From NCBI GenBank assembly GCA_907163375.1, contig CAJQUW010006778.1:1-64000 (forward strand): a stretch of DNA of 64,000 bases, written 5' to 3'. The notes under the pieces are model-generated. The model searched no databases, was not told where the DNA came from, and saw only the letters and a program-made list of their open reading frames with translations. This stretch comes from Prostheceraeus crozeri. Lineage: Eukaryota; Platyhelminthes; Polycladida; Euryleptidae. Below are positions 20,835 to 30,123 of this stretch, one piece after another. A program made the position numbers and the translations under genes. Within the stretch, counting starts at the first letter, position 1, and each line of letters starts with the position of its first letter.

Positions 20835-22050
20835 AGTAGTAAGAAAGTGACAAACACCCGACCGGCGCGCCCCCTCCCCCTCCCCTCCCCCTCCCCCCCT
20901 CTGGAACGACAGAGGTTGTGGTCTGTCGTGGTGTGCCGGCCAGGTTGGTTCACGTTCACAACATGTTCGCTGACTCCCCCCCTCCCCCTCCCCCTCCCCC
21001 CCTCAAAAACGACAGAGTGTGAGACTCGGATGTGTTGGTCTCGTATGGGTTGACGTGGCCGACCGCCTAGGTTGACGTGGGCGACCGTCTAGGTTGACGT
21101 GGGCGACCGTCTAGGTTGACGTGGGCGACCGTCTAGGTTGGCGTGGTGGAATGGTGAAACGGACTTTAGATTCGTGATCAGCGTAAAATTCCGCATCGGT
21201 ATGGTGAATTTGAAGTCAATCGGCGAGAAAAAATGTTTCTTCAAAATTTTGGCAGAGTTAAAATTTGGGACGTTTTGGTCTGTAGCGCCCAAACGAAGCA
21301 TCGGATGAGAAAACGGAGGCCAGATTTGGATTCAGCGTGAAATTCTGCATCGGTATGGTGAATTTGAACGCCATCGGAGAGAAACATTTTCGCTGACGTC
21401 CCCCCCTCTGGACAGCTCGCTTCGATTTTGGCTTCCAGTGGACGGATTTTGTCGTGCCATAGCTCGTTTGAAAGCTAAGAGTGAGACAAATTCACTGAAA
21501 CAAACGGCTTGTTCCTATCTGTCTTCGTTTAGATGTGAGACGCCATTTAAGATTTTGGGACATTGGCGAAAAACGACAGAGTTAGAATTTGGGACGTTTT
21601 GGGCTGTAGCTTCAAAACGAAGCATCGGATGGGAAAACGGACTTCAGATTTGGAATCAGCGTGAAATTCTCTATCTGTATGGTGAGTTTCAAGTCAATCG
21701 GAGAGAAAAAGTTTCGCTGACGCCCCCCCCCCTCTGGACAGCTCGCTTCGATTTTGGCTTCTAGTGGACGGATTTTGTCGTGCCATAGCTCGTTTGAAAG
21801 CTATGAGTGAGACAAATTCACTGAAAGAATCGGCTTGTTCCTATCTGTCTTCGCTTAGATGTGAGACGCCATTTAAGATTTTGGGACATTGGCGAAAAAC
21901 GACAGTTAGAATTTTTGCGATGGCTGCCTACTGTAGAGCCAAAACGAAGCATCGGATGGGAAAACGGAGGCCAGATTCGGATTCAGCGTCAAATTCTACA
22001 TGGAAATGGTGTATTTCCAGCTCAATCGGAGCACTAGAACTGGAGATAGA
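20835..22050 (+). repeat. Left terminal inverted repeat of Polinton B
   Basis: Composed of C-tracts each followed by CTCTGGAACGACAGAGG-type sequence, about five copies of GGTTGACGTGGGCGACCGTC (21049-21150), and a larger unit around CGAAGCATCGGATGRGAAAACGG that occurs several times. A unit starting GGACAGCTCGCTTCGATTTT is duplicated at 21411 and 21740. The reverse complement of nearly all these blocks is found at 42135-43358. Confidence 0.85.
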
Positions 22051-22078
22051 CGGGTTTTTAGTGTTTGGATGATGGGTA

Positions 22079-22165
22079 TTACGTCATCAGCTGATCGCCA
22101 CACACTATATAAGCTGGGAACCGACGGAGACTTGTCATTCAGACGAGAGCGATTGTCAGAGGTAG
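22079..22165 (+). promoter_or_regulatory. Promoter and non-coding first exon of the left-end gene
   Basis: A CRE-like TTACGTCA (22079-22086) is followed by TATATAA (22106-22112). About 30 bp further lies a plausible start, and a donor AG|GTAGGT lies near 22165. An acceptor (CGCTTCAG|AAATG) lies directly before the coding ATG at 23200. This implies a 5' intron of about 1.03 kb (22166-23197), which explains the gene-free stretch. Confidence 0.55.
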
Positions 22166-23199
22166 GTCGTCTCTCTGAGCTCCGATGATAGCTTCGGACA
22201 TTCCAAATCCCGAGTTTCTGTAAGAAACCGACTTAGAAAATTTCATTGCTGATATCAGCTAAGGCGTCAGACTTAGAGGTTCGCCAGGAGATGGCCTTCG
22301 TCTCCAGGCCATAAAAGACTCCAAAACTTTAAAGGCTTGTAACTTTGCTTCTACAAGTCCGTTTGACTTGATTCAAAAAAGGTTCGGTCGCTATTGACCT
22401 GGCTTAAGTGATGGACTACTTATAAAATTTCATAAGTAGTGCTAAAAAGTTGAAAATTTTAAATTCACTAGTTTTGGAGGTTTTCTGGGGTTTTCGACCC
22501 TGCTGAAGTCAATGAAAGCATTTTTAATGATGTCTGAGCCAGTCTTCTCATGGTATAAGCGGCTTTTCACTGAAAGCGAGCAAGACACGGAGAGTTTTGC
22601 TGTAATATTCCACTGACAGGGTGTTCCTTCGGGACGGCGGACGATGCCGTAGTGATAAGTGTGGCAAGGGAATGTGTCATATTTGAGACCGTAACCGCTG
22701 GGACAACTCATGTCTCATGTTGGGCATTTGACACAGCTCTCAACGTAGCACTTTGAACGCCAATCGGTTGAGTCTTAGCTATCTTGTCATGGGTGGCCTC
22801 TAAACATCTCCATTGCAAAACGCTGGTGAATCAAGCTCTCTACGGCTTGCTATCAAGCTGATCAAAGCAATGACTTGGAATGTTTCCTCAAGGTTTTCAA
22901 GTATGCTGAGTTCAAATCTGCTATCAGATTTCAAATTTAACTAAGTCTAAGGCAGCTTTGAGGGGTTAGATCCCAGCTACTGTTCACTACCTTTGACTCG
23001 ACGTTGCTGTTACCACTTCAGGGCAGTGACAATGATGTCTTCAGCTGTAAATAGCGGGTATCGGGGAAGATCTTTCACTTCCCTAGTGATCAGTACAAGG
23101 CCTTCGGGCTGTTGACGGGATCGAGTGCCACTCACTACACTTAAATCTATCATTCCTCACTAAGTGTAAAATCATTGTTTTCCGTTTTTCGCTTCAGAA

Positions 23200-24372
23200 A
23201 TGCCGAAATACAATAATATGAAGACCAGTTTCAAACTGTGTCAATGCCGGAAGGTATTCCGAGCTGACGCCTTCAAGAAGCACGCTTGCACTAACAAGAA
23301 ACAAATAGGGGTCGCTCGCTACTATTGCGGACCCCACAAAGTCAGTCGCTTAAGTGAGCGGCTGGAGGATTGGCACTCACAACACAGCGAGTGTCAAACA
23401 GGCGAAGTAGGCGAAGAAGAACGGAGTTCACTCTTCGCCACTGAGCTCCGCTCTTTGGAGCTACAATCTGCCAACGAGCAAGAACGGAGTTCACTCTTCA
23501 CCACTGAGGCCACTGAGCTACAATCCGCCATTGAAGCGATTGCCTCTGTATCCTCACTTAGTAGCGAGAGCTCGCTGACCAGCAGCGATAGTGAGGAGGA
23601 GGAGGGAGAGCTACAGTCGCAACTTATCGAGGACGTCGACCTCGATCGCGAGACCCCTACAGCCGTAACTGCGAGTGGAATTGCAACACAATGTCGCAAT
23701 TTTGTCAAGCGCCCGCCGGTGATCGCCGAACGGGATAGACTAAAGAAAGAGGTGGAGAAGTTGAAGGAGGAGGCCTTCTCATACAAGGCAAAGTATGAGG
23801 ACCTAAAGAATGTGGCCGGAGAGATGAAGAAGGTGAAGGAGAGATTAAGCGAGCGGGATGGCGAGTTGGAGCAGGAGAGGCTCAAGACTCTCGAGGGGAA
23901 AGCCAGAGAAGAGGCTTTACTAGCAGAGAGGGAAAGTAGGGAGAAGGAGATACGAAGGTTGAAGGAGGAAGTGGAGAGACTCCGTGTGCAGATGGCTAAG
24001 GTGGTCGAGACGAACCACGAGCTGCACCGTTCGGCGCAGCTGGTGGATCGCGATCGAAGGTTGCGTTCCAGTCGCCTGCACATCCCTATTAGAAAGGGGA
24101 GAGTAGCAGAAACTCCTCTCTTGTACGAGCGTGGAAGAGGGGAGAAATGCTACTCTCGGGTGAAGAAAGGGGTGGAGTGTCTACACTTCACCTTCGATCA
24201 TCGTGATCCGATCTCGAATTTCCTTTATGAGGAAGCGTCCGAGAAGATCTGTAAGTAAAAATGACTAAATTAAAATGTAAGATGATAACTCACTACTTCT
24301 TTCTTTACAGACATCCAAGAGAAGCGACCACCCGCCCCGTTGCCGGAGCCGCAGTCGAAACAGCAAGCCTGA
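23200..24372 (+). CDS. Zinc-binding/coiled-coil accessory protein of Polinton B (two coding exons)
   Basis: The coding exon 23200-24250 is followed by an intron with GTAAGT donor at 24251 and TTTACAG acceptor ending 24310, then a short last exon to a TGA at 24370-24372, for about 370 residues. Residues about 13-66 hold a Cys/His module (C-x-C-x12-H-x-C, then YCGPH ... QHSEC). Next comes an acidic Ser/Glu-rich stretch (about 70-150), a long Lys/Glu-rich coiled coil (about 175-285) and a basic tail. The gene at 56582-58559 in Polinton C has the same place beside polB, the same AG|AAATG acceptor and a similar Cys/His module. A DNA-binding or regulatory role is plausible but unproven. Confidence 0.65.
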
Positions 24373-25165
24373 GTCCCTACCACACACCCCGAGAACGAAC
24401 CATCGGCTCTCTTAAGGGCCACCATGGGGCAAGACATGATAGAACCTCCTCGCGGTTTGCCCTGGGCAGTCTTCGGACTGGCGAATACTATCATTAAGTT
24501 GAATCTGCTATCAGTCAACTTGAACGTTGCAAATGAAGTTCGGTGTAATACTTCCTTTCGACGGGCGTTCCTGTAAAGGGCGGCGGTGAAACCCGTAGCT
24601 ATGTATACCGCAAGGGACATTCGGCAATGGTCAATCTTGTTAAACCTCTCTGCGTCATGTTTGCAAGTGATTGCCTCTGTCTCAACGTAGTATGCATTCG
24701 CGCCAGGGCGACATTTAGCCAACTGTCGAAGGTTGCCTTATAAACTTTCCATTGCATACGTTATGAGAACCATGAGTTCTACCTGTCTCTATCAATGAGA
24801 CGAATTGATGAATGGAATGAAATGGGAGGACACTCACGCGCCACACGCAACATAACACACTTCTCTCTTCCGTAGTCTAACAAGCTCTTTACACATGGAT
24901 CGCAGTCGATTGCTATCCCTGTATCAGAAGTGTAAGCTATCTTAATTTTATTTGACACTATTTCATCTACCATTATCATCCATATGAAATGTTATAAGAA
25001 TTACAAGTTAAACTAAGTGTGCTACTATTTCCAAATGAAAAAGTATACATGGTTAAATCATCCACTGAAGCCCCATTCAAGTAAGTCAGTATGAAAGCAA
25101 AGATAATATGAAATAAAAATTTATTATGGCATGTATTTCAAAAGGTCTTCATCATCAATATCGTC
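24373..25165. other. Intergenic, 3' ends of two genes
   Basis: No gene that I would support. AATAAA near 25112 and its reverse complement TTTATT near 25118 are suitable poly(A) signals for the plus-strand gene on the left and the minus-strand gene on the right. Confidence 0.45.
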
Positions 25166-25570
25166 TCAGAGTCTGACTTCACATAGATAACAAAAACAGT
25201 TCAGTTGCTTTAATCGTTCTTCCACTGCGAGCCTCACTTTGTCAATATACTCCCACTCTGCCATAGTTCGTGGCTGGGAGTTAGGGGTGTACCACTCCCA
25301 TAATTGATGGAGGAATTTCGTGCTGGTGATCTCCATCACATCGTCAGTATCGTACTGGAGATACTTCCACCTCACGCCTGTTAAGTCGGGACACTCCTTC
25401 TCACATACACTCTCTTCGTTGTCCGCTGGTAATGACAACTTTCTGATATTGTCCAGTCGGTACACCTTCTCTACCTTCCCCTTCGTTGGAGCGTTTGGTG
25501 CAACGAGCGCCTTGGATGTTGAGGATGGAGAAGAGAATTTTGTGTTTGGTGTGGTCGGAGGGCTTGTCAT
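25166..25570 (-). CDS. Unrecognised small protein of Polinton B (134 aa)
   Basis: Starts with MTSPPTTPNTKFSSPSSTSK, a low-complexity Ser/Thr/Pro stretch. A basic segment and a tryptophan-rich, probably helical half follow (VRWKYLQYD, LHQLWEWYT, AEWEYIDKVRLAVEERLKQL), and it ends in a CFCYLC cysteine cluster. No family recognised. It is transcribed away from polB from a shared upstream region of about 270 bp. Confidence 0.5.
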   Translation of the reverse strand: MTSPPTTPNTKFSSPSSTSKALVAPNAPTKGKVEKVYRLDNIRKLSLPADNEESVCEKECPDLTGVRWKYLQYDTDDVMEITSTKFLHQLWEWYTPNSQPRTMAEWEYIDKVRLAVEERLKQLNCFCYLCEVRL

Positions 25571-25614
25571 GTTGACTGAATAATGACTTTGAAATGTTTT
25601 CTAATTCTGAAGTA

Positions 25615-25839
25615 TCAACAAGCAACCAATCAGAATGAACAGCCAATGAATGATGAATATGAAAGTATATATGCAAAGTGACATTCGTGTCATTTCACTC
25701 TGTCTCTGAGACGTATAAGTGAAGTGTTCTCTAGCGAATTCTATATTTGAGGTGTACAAGTGAACTGCTCTCTAGTGAATTCCAAATTTGAGACGTATTA
25801 TTTGACTGAAGTATCAACCTTAAACTTGATTTCATTGAA
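25615..25839. promoter_or_regulatory. Divergent promoter region upstream of polB B
   Basis: Contains CCAAT boxes (CAACCAATCAG near 25623 and AGCCAATG near 25641) and a near-palindromic TATATA at 25666-25672 usable on both strands. Downstream of the TATA, a roughly 44-bp block (GTGTTCTCTAGCGAATTC...) is tandemly duplicated with changes up to about 25795. Confidence 0.5.
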
Positions 25840-28800
25840 ATGGTAAGTTGAAAATTTCTTCACTCATCTCCCTCAAACGTGTGGCTAATAGCATTTTCCT
25901 CAATTTCAGGCATCAACTTCATCACCAACGCCCTCCCTTCTCGAGGAAAGTTTGGAGTTGTTGAGTCAAGGTAGGTTGTAACAATACACTGAGACTTGAA
26001 CAGAGATGAAAGAATGATTTCTCTTTCAGGTGATACCAGTTCCATCTCGTGCGAGTCCATATCAACATTGTCGCGGGAATGCAACGATCGGGAATGTGCT
26101 GACTGTGGACACATCTTCACGAGGAAGCGTGATCTCATCCGACACATCAAGCGAGGTGTTTGTAGACTTAAGCCGGCATCAATCTCCGAAGGTAGGGATG
26201 ATTCTGTTAACGATGTCTCCTTTTCTTGCGATTTATGCATTCAGTCTTTCGAGACACGTTTTGAACTATCTTCGCACAGACTTCAACATACACACGGTGA
26301 CGATAGTTATACTAACAGCACCTCCTCTATCCGACTCACTGAAGTGTCCATAAATAATTTAGTGAGGAACTACCAGATGGACTCCTCAGAAACCATTGCT
26401 AACTTTGAGGAATGGTTTCATCAAAATTCATCATTGATAGAAGCGCTCTTCAACAATTTAGACAATTTTAGAATGAAGGCGCTCATCTATCTTAAAATAA
26501 AATATGTAAAAATCGACCACCATACTGGACAAATAATAGAGAGGTTGGAGTTTCACATACCCTCCTCTCCTGCAACCGAGGTTGTAGACTATGAGTCTTG
26601 GATAAATTTTCACATCAAAGGATTAAAATTAAATATTGATAAATTTAACGAGCGCGATAGTGGTCTCATTTTTGACGGCATTGAGTCCGCCTTATTTAAA
26701 ATCACTTTATTAGAGAACTACTCTGGACGAGGCTCCTTTAAACTTCCGAAAAGTTTAAAAAATAAAACAGCAGTCATTTCTGTAGATTGTGAATCGCAAT
26801 GTTTTAAATATGCTGTCCTCTCCATTCTCCACTATAATGATGTACAGAATAGCCGATACCGCAAGAGTAAGTATCAACAGTGGGAGAATGAATTAAACTT
26901 CGATGACTGTAATAGTGACGATATGAAAATTAAAGATATAGAAAAATTTGAAAAATTGAACAACATTAAAATAGTTCTCCATGTTTGGGAAAAAGGATTG
27001 AAGGGTGTGCGCTACAACTCGCGTTCGAGTTGTTATGAACGTACAGTAAACCTGTTATTAGTAAAACAGGATGATAGTGAGGAATGGCACTACTGCGGCA
27101 TTCCCAAAATCTCTCGCTTATACCACCACTTAGAAAACTCTAGTAGAGAGTTATATTACTGCGACAGATGTATTCGGAACTTTAGGAGTAAAAACAAATT
27201 TGAAACTCATTACGAATGGTGTAAGCGAGGTAAACTGCAAATGGAGCGCATGCCCAAAGATAAGGAGTTTTCATATAGAGAGAATGGCGATGAACTAAGT
27301 CCTCTTCGTGTCATCTATGCTGACATCGAATGCTATATCGATGATAACATCCATCGACCAGCAGCCATTTCCTGCTATGAAGTATGGCATGATCACTTTA
27401 GGGGTAGGCAAAATAAAATGCGCGTCTGGCAAGGTGAGGATTGTATTTACCATTTCCTACAATTCCTCGAACAGGCTGTAAAATTTCAGCAAAAGTATGA
27501 TGGTGAACTCTATCGCAGATCATTGCATTTGACAGCAGATGATCAAGCAAAATGTAGGAAGCCCCAAATGTAGGAAAACATTTGATGATGATAAGATTAA
27601 GAAAGTGCGCGACCATGATCACATCACTGGTAAATTTAGAAACGCACTCTGTTCCAAATGTAATTTTTCGCTGAGGATGAAGCGGCGTACATTACCCGTC
27701 ATTTTCCATAATTTCAAGGGCTACGACAGCCATATGATAATAAAAGGAGGTTTAGGTCAAATGAAAGAGTGGAAGCTTGATGTAATAGCACAAACGAGAG
27801 AGAAGTTTATGGCCATGACAGCAAAAGTGCCTGTCGATAAAACTAAAGAAAATAAGACGGTCTATTTTGATATAACATTTTTAGATTCCTACCAATTTAT
27901 GACTGCGTCACTGGCCTCTCTCGTACAAAATCTAAAGTCTCTTCCACTAACACAAAATCTTAAGAAACAATATCCAAATCTAACCGATGAAGTCATCACA
28001 CGGAAAGGAGTCTTTCCATATGCATATTTTGATGCGATTAGTAAACTCGGCGAGACTTCTCTTCCGCCCATAGATAAATTTAAAAATGATTTGAGCGGTG
28101 CAGAATGTAAGACCGAAGATTATGATCATGCACAAGATGCATGGATAAAATTTGACTGCCATACATTTGGTGAATATATGATTGCCTACCTTAAGTTAGA
28201 TGTATTTTTGCTGGCTGATGTATTTCAGGAGTTTCGACGAGTGGCATTAGAAGAAGATAAGTTAGATCCCGTCCACTTTGTCAGTCTGCCAGCCATGTCA
28301 TTTAAGTCTGCTTTTAAAATGACTGGTGAGACCATTCATCTCTTACAAGATCCAGAGATGTATAATTTATTAGAGCGAGGAATTCGCGGTGGTCTCACAT
28401 TTGTAAATAAACATAGGTTAAAATCAAAATTAGTAGGCGATGATCAGACTCATCTTAAGTATTATGACCAAAATAATTTATATGGTAGTTCACTATCCAA
28501 ACCACTCCCTCACTCTGAGTTTAGCTGGTTAGATGATAGTGAAATTCAGCATCTCTCCAACCCTTCTAACATACTAGCAATTCCAGATGAAGGTGATTGG
28601 GGATATTATTTTGAGATACACGTAGATCTAATCTATCCAAATAATATTAAACATAAAACCGTAGATTTTCCACTCGCACCCGAATCAGGTGAAGTGACCA
28701 AAGATATGTTTTCCGACTTTATGAAACAATTTCATAAAGATTTAGAATCATGCGGTCAACCCGACTATAAGCCTTGCCGCAAACTTTTACTCACCCAGTA

Positions 28801-29818
28801 TGATAAGGAAAACTATCTAGTCCACTTTAGCATCTTAAAATTTTATTTAGAAATGGGTATGATTTTAAAAAGAGTTCACCGCATTATTAAATTTAGACAG
28901 AAAGCCTTCCTCAAACCATATATTGATAGCAACAGCCAGAAACGTGCACTAGCCCAAAATAATTTTGAAAAAGATTTTTATAAGTATAAGAATAATAGTC
29001 TATTTGGTAAGACGATGGAGGATGTCAGAAAACGTGTAAACTATAAACTAGTCAATGATGTTACAAAATTTAAGAAATTGGTCTCATCACCTCTATTCAT
29101 CGATAGAGACATTATCGATGAGGACCTTGGTGTTAAAATGATAAAATCTGAAGTTGAGTTGTGCAAACCCATCTATATTGGTCAAGCTGTACTAGATTAC
29201 TCTAAGCTTGAAATGTACCAACTCTTTTATAAAATACTAAAACCATGTCCTCTCGTAAAAGAGGTTCGTTTGTTGGGTGGCGATACAGATAGTTTCTTCT
29301 TAGGTATTACCACTCAAAAAGATTTAAGTTTCAATGAAGTAGGAAAATCTTTAGAAAGATATTTTGATACATCAAATTATCCTACTGATCACCCACTCTA
29401 CTCCATCAAAAATAAGGCAAAACTTGGCTGCTTTAAGGATGAGACAGCAGGGAAGGAAATAGATGAAATGATTCTCCTCCGTCCAAAAATGTACAGTATG
29501 AAATTAAAGGATAGTGATGATAGCATTAAGCGCGCTAAAGGCATATCAAGATCATTGGTCTCTAACATGAAACATAAGAATTTCAGGAAAGCCTATAGAA
29601 ATAAAAATATAACGTTTGTCGATATGACAATCTTAAAATCTAAGTCGCATGAGATCAAAACTCATACTTTTAGGAAACGGGCGCTTTCAGCATGGGAGGA
29701 TAAGAGGTGCTGGCTAGAACACAACATATCTCTTCCACATGGACATCCTGACACAAACATACCACCACCCAAAAGAATTAAACTCACACTACCACATTCA
29801 GGAGACGTCTTAGCATAA
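25840..29818 (+). CDS. Protein-primed type B DNA polymerase of Polinton B (spliced start, about one break)
   Basis: The first exon is just ATG (25840-25842), followed by GTAAGT. Exon 2 (25910-25970) and the start of exon 3 (26030) are in consistent phase and give M|ASTSSPTPSL. Domain order: two C2H2 fingers (26097-26290), the N-terminal module (26380-26720), a Cys/His block (CFKYAVLSILHY near 26800, WHYCGI near 27085), a third finger (27155-27230), exonuclease I (YADIECY, 27318), endonuclease-VII-like HNH (VRDHDHITG, 27605), exonuclease II (HNFKGYDSH, 27709), III (YLKLDVFLLAD, 28188), motif A (DQNNLYGSS, 28468), motif B (KNNSLFGKT, 28990) and motif C (GDTDSFF, 29281). About 1,280 residues in all; about one break. 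AATAAA for its transcript is near 30102. Confidence 0.9.
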
Positions 29819-30023
29819 TCATCCTTAACTTAGTATTTTGATGTTGATTTCTGTAGATAAACATTGTTGTTTTATGTATCGCATGAGATTGTTTTTTCCT
29901 TGTGAATATGTGTCCACATCTGTACATTCCCCATGTGATGACTTTTCCACTGAAAGACATTTTTCCTATCCCTGTATATTTCCACCCTTCACGAAGTAAA
30001 AAGACTTTTTGTATATAGCAATG

Positions 30024-30108
30024 TTTATTGAAGTGCGCTCATGTATATATTTTCAGTGGATGTTGTATAAAGTCTATTGCTTCACATTCATGTACATATT
30101 TCAATAAA
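30024..30108. terminator. Facing poly(A) signals between polB and penton-like gene
   Basis: TTTATT (30026-30031) read on minus serves the gene at 30124-33081, and AATAAA (30102-30107) on plus serves polB. The two transcripts therefore overlap by their tails. The stretch also has a direct repeat around ATGTTGTATAAAG. Confidence 0.55.
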
Positions 30109-30123
30109 TGTTGTATAAAGACT

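Noticed and set aside
23394-24083. 229-codon Ser-rich frame on minus
   Set aside because: Antisense shadow of the Glu/Lys/Ser-rich coiled-coil gene at 23200-24372.
24270-24722. 150-codon frame on minus after the left gene of Polinton B
   Set aside because: It overlaps the last exon and 3' region of the plus-strand gene, has no domain, and the GT-AG pair at 24251/24310 explains the region.
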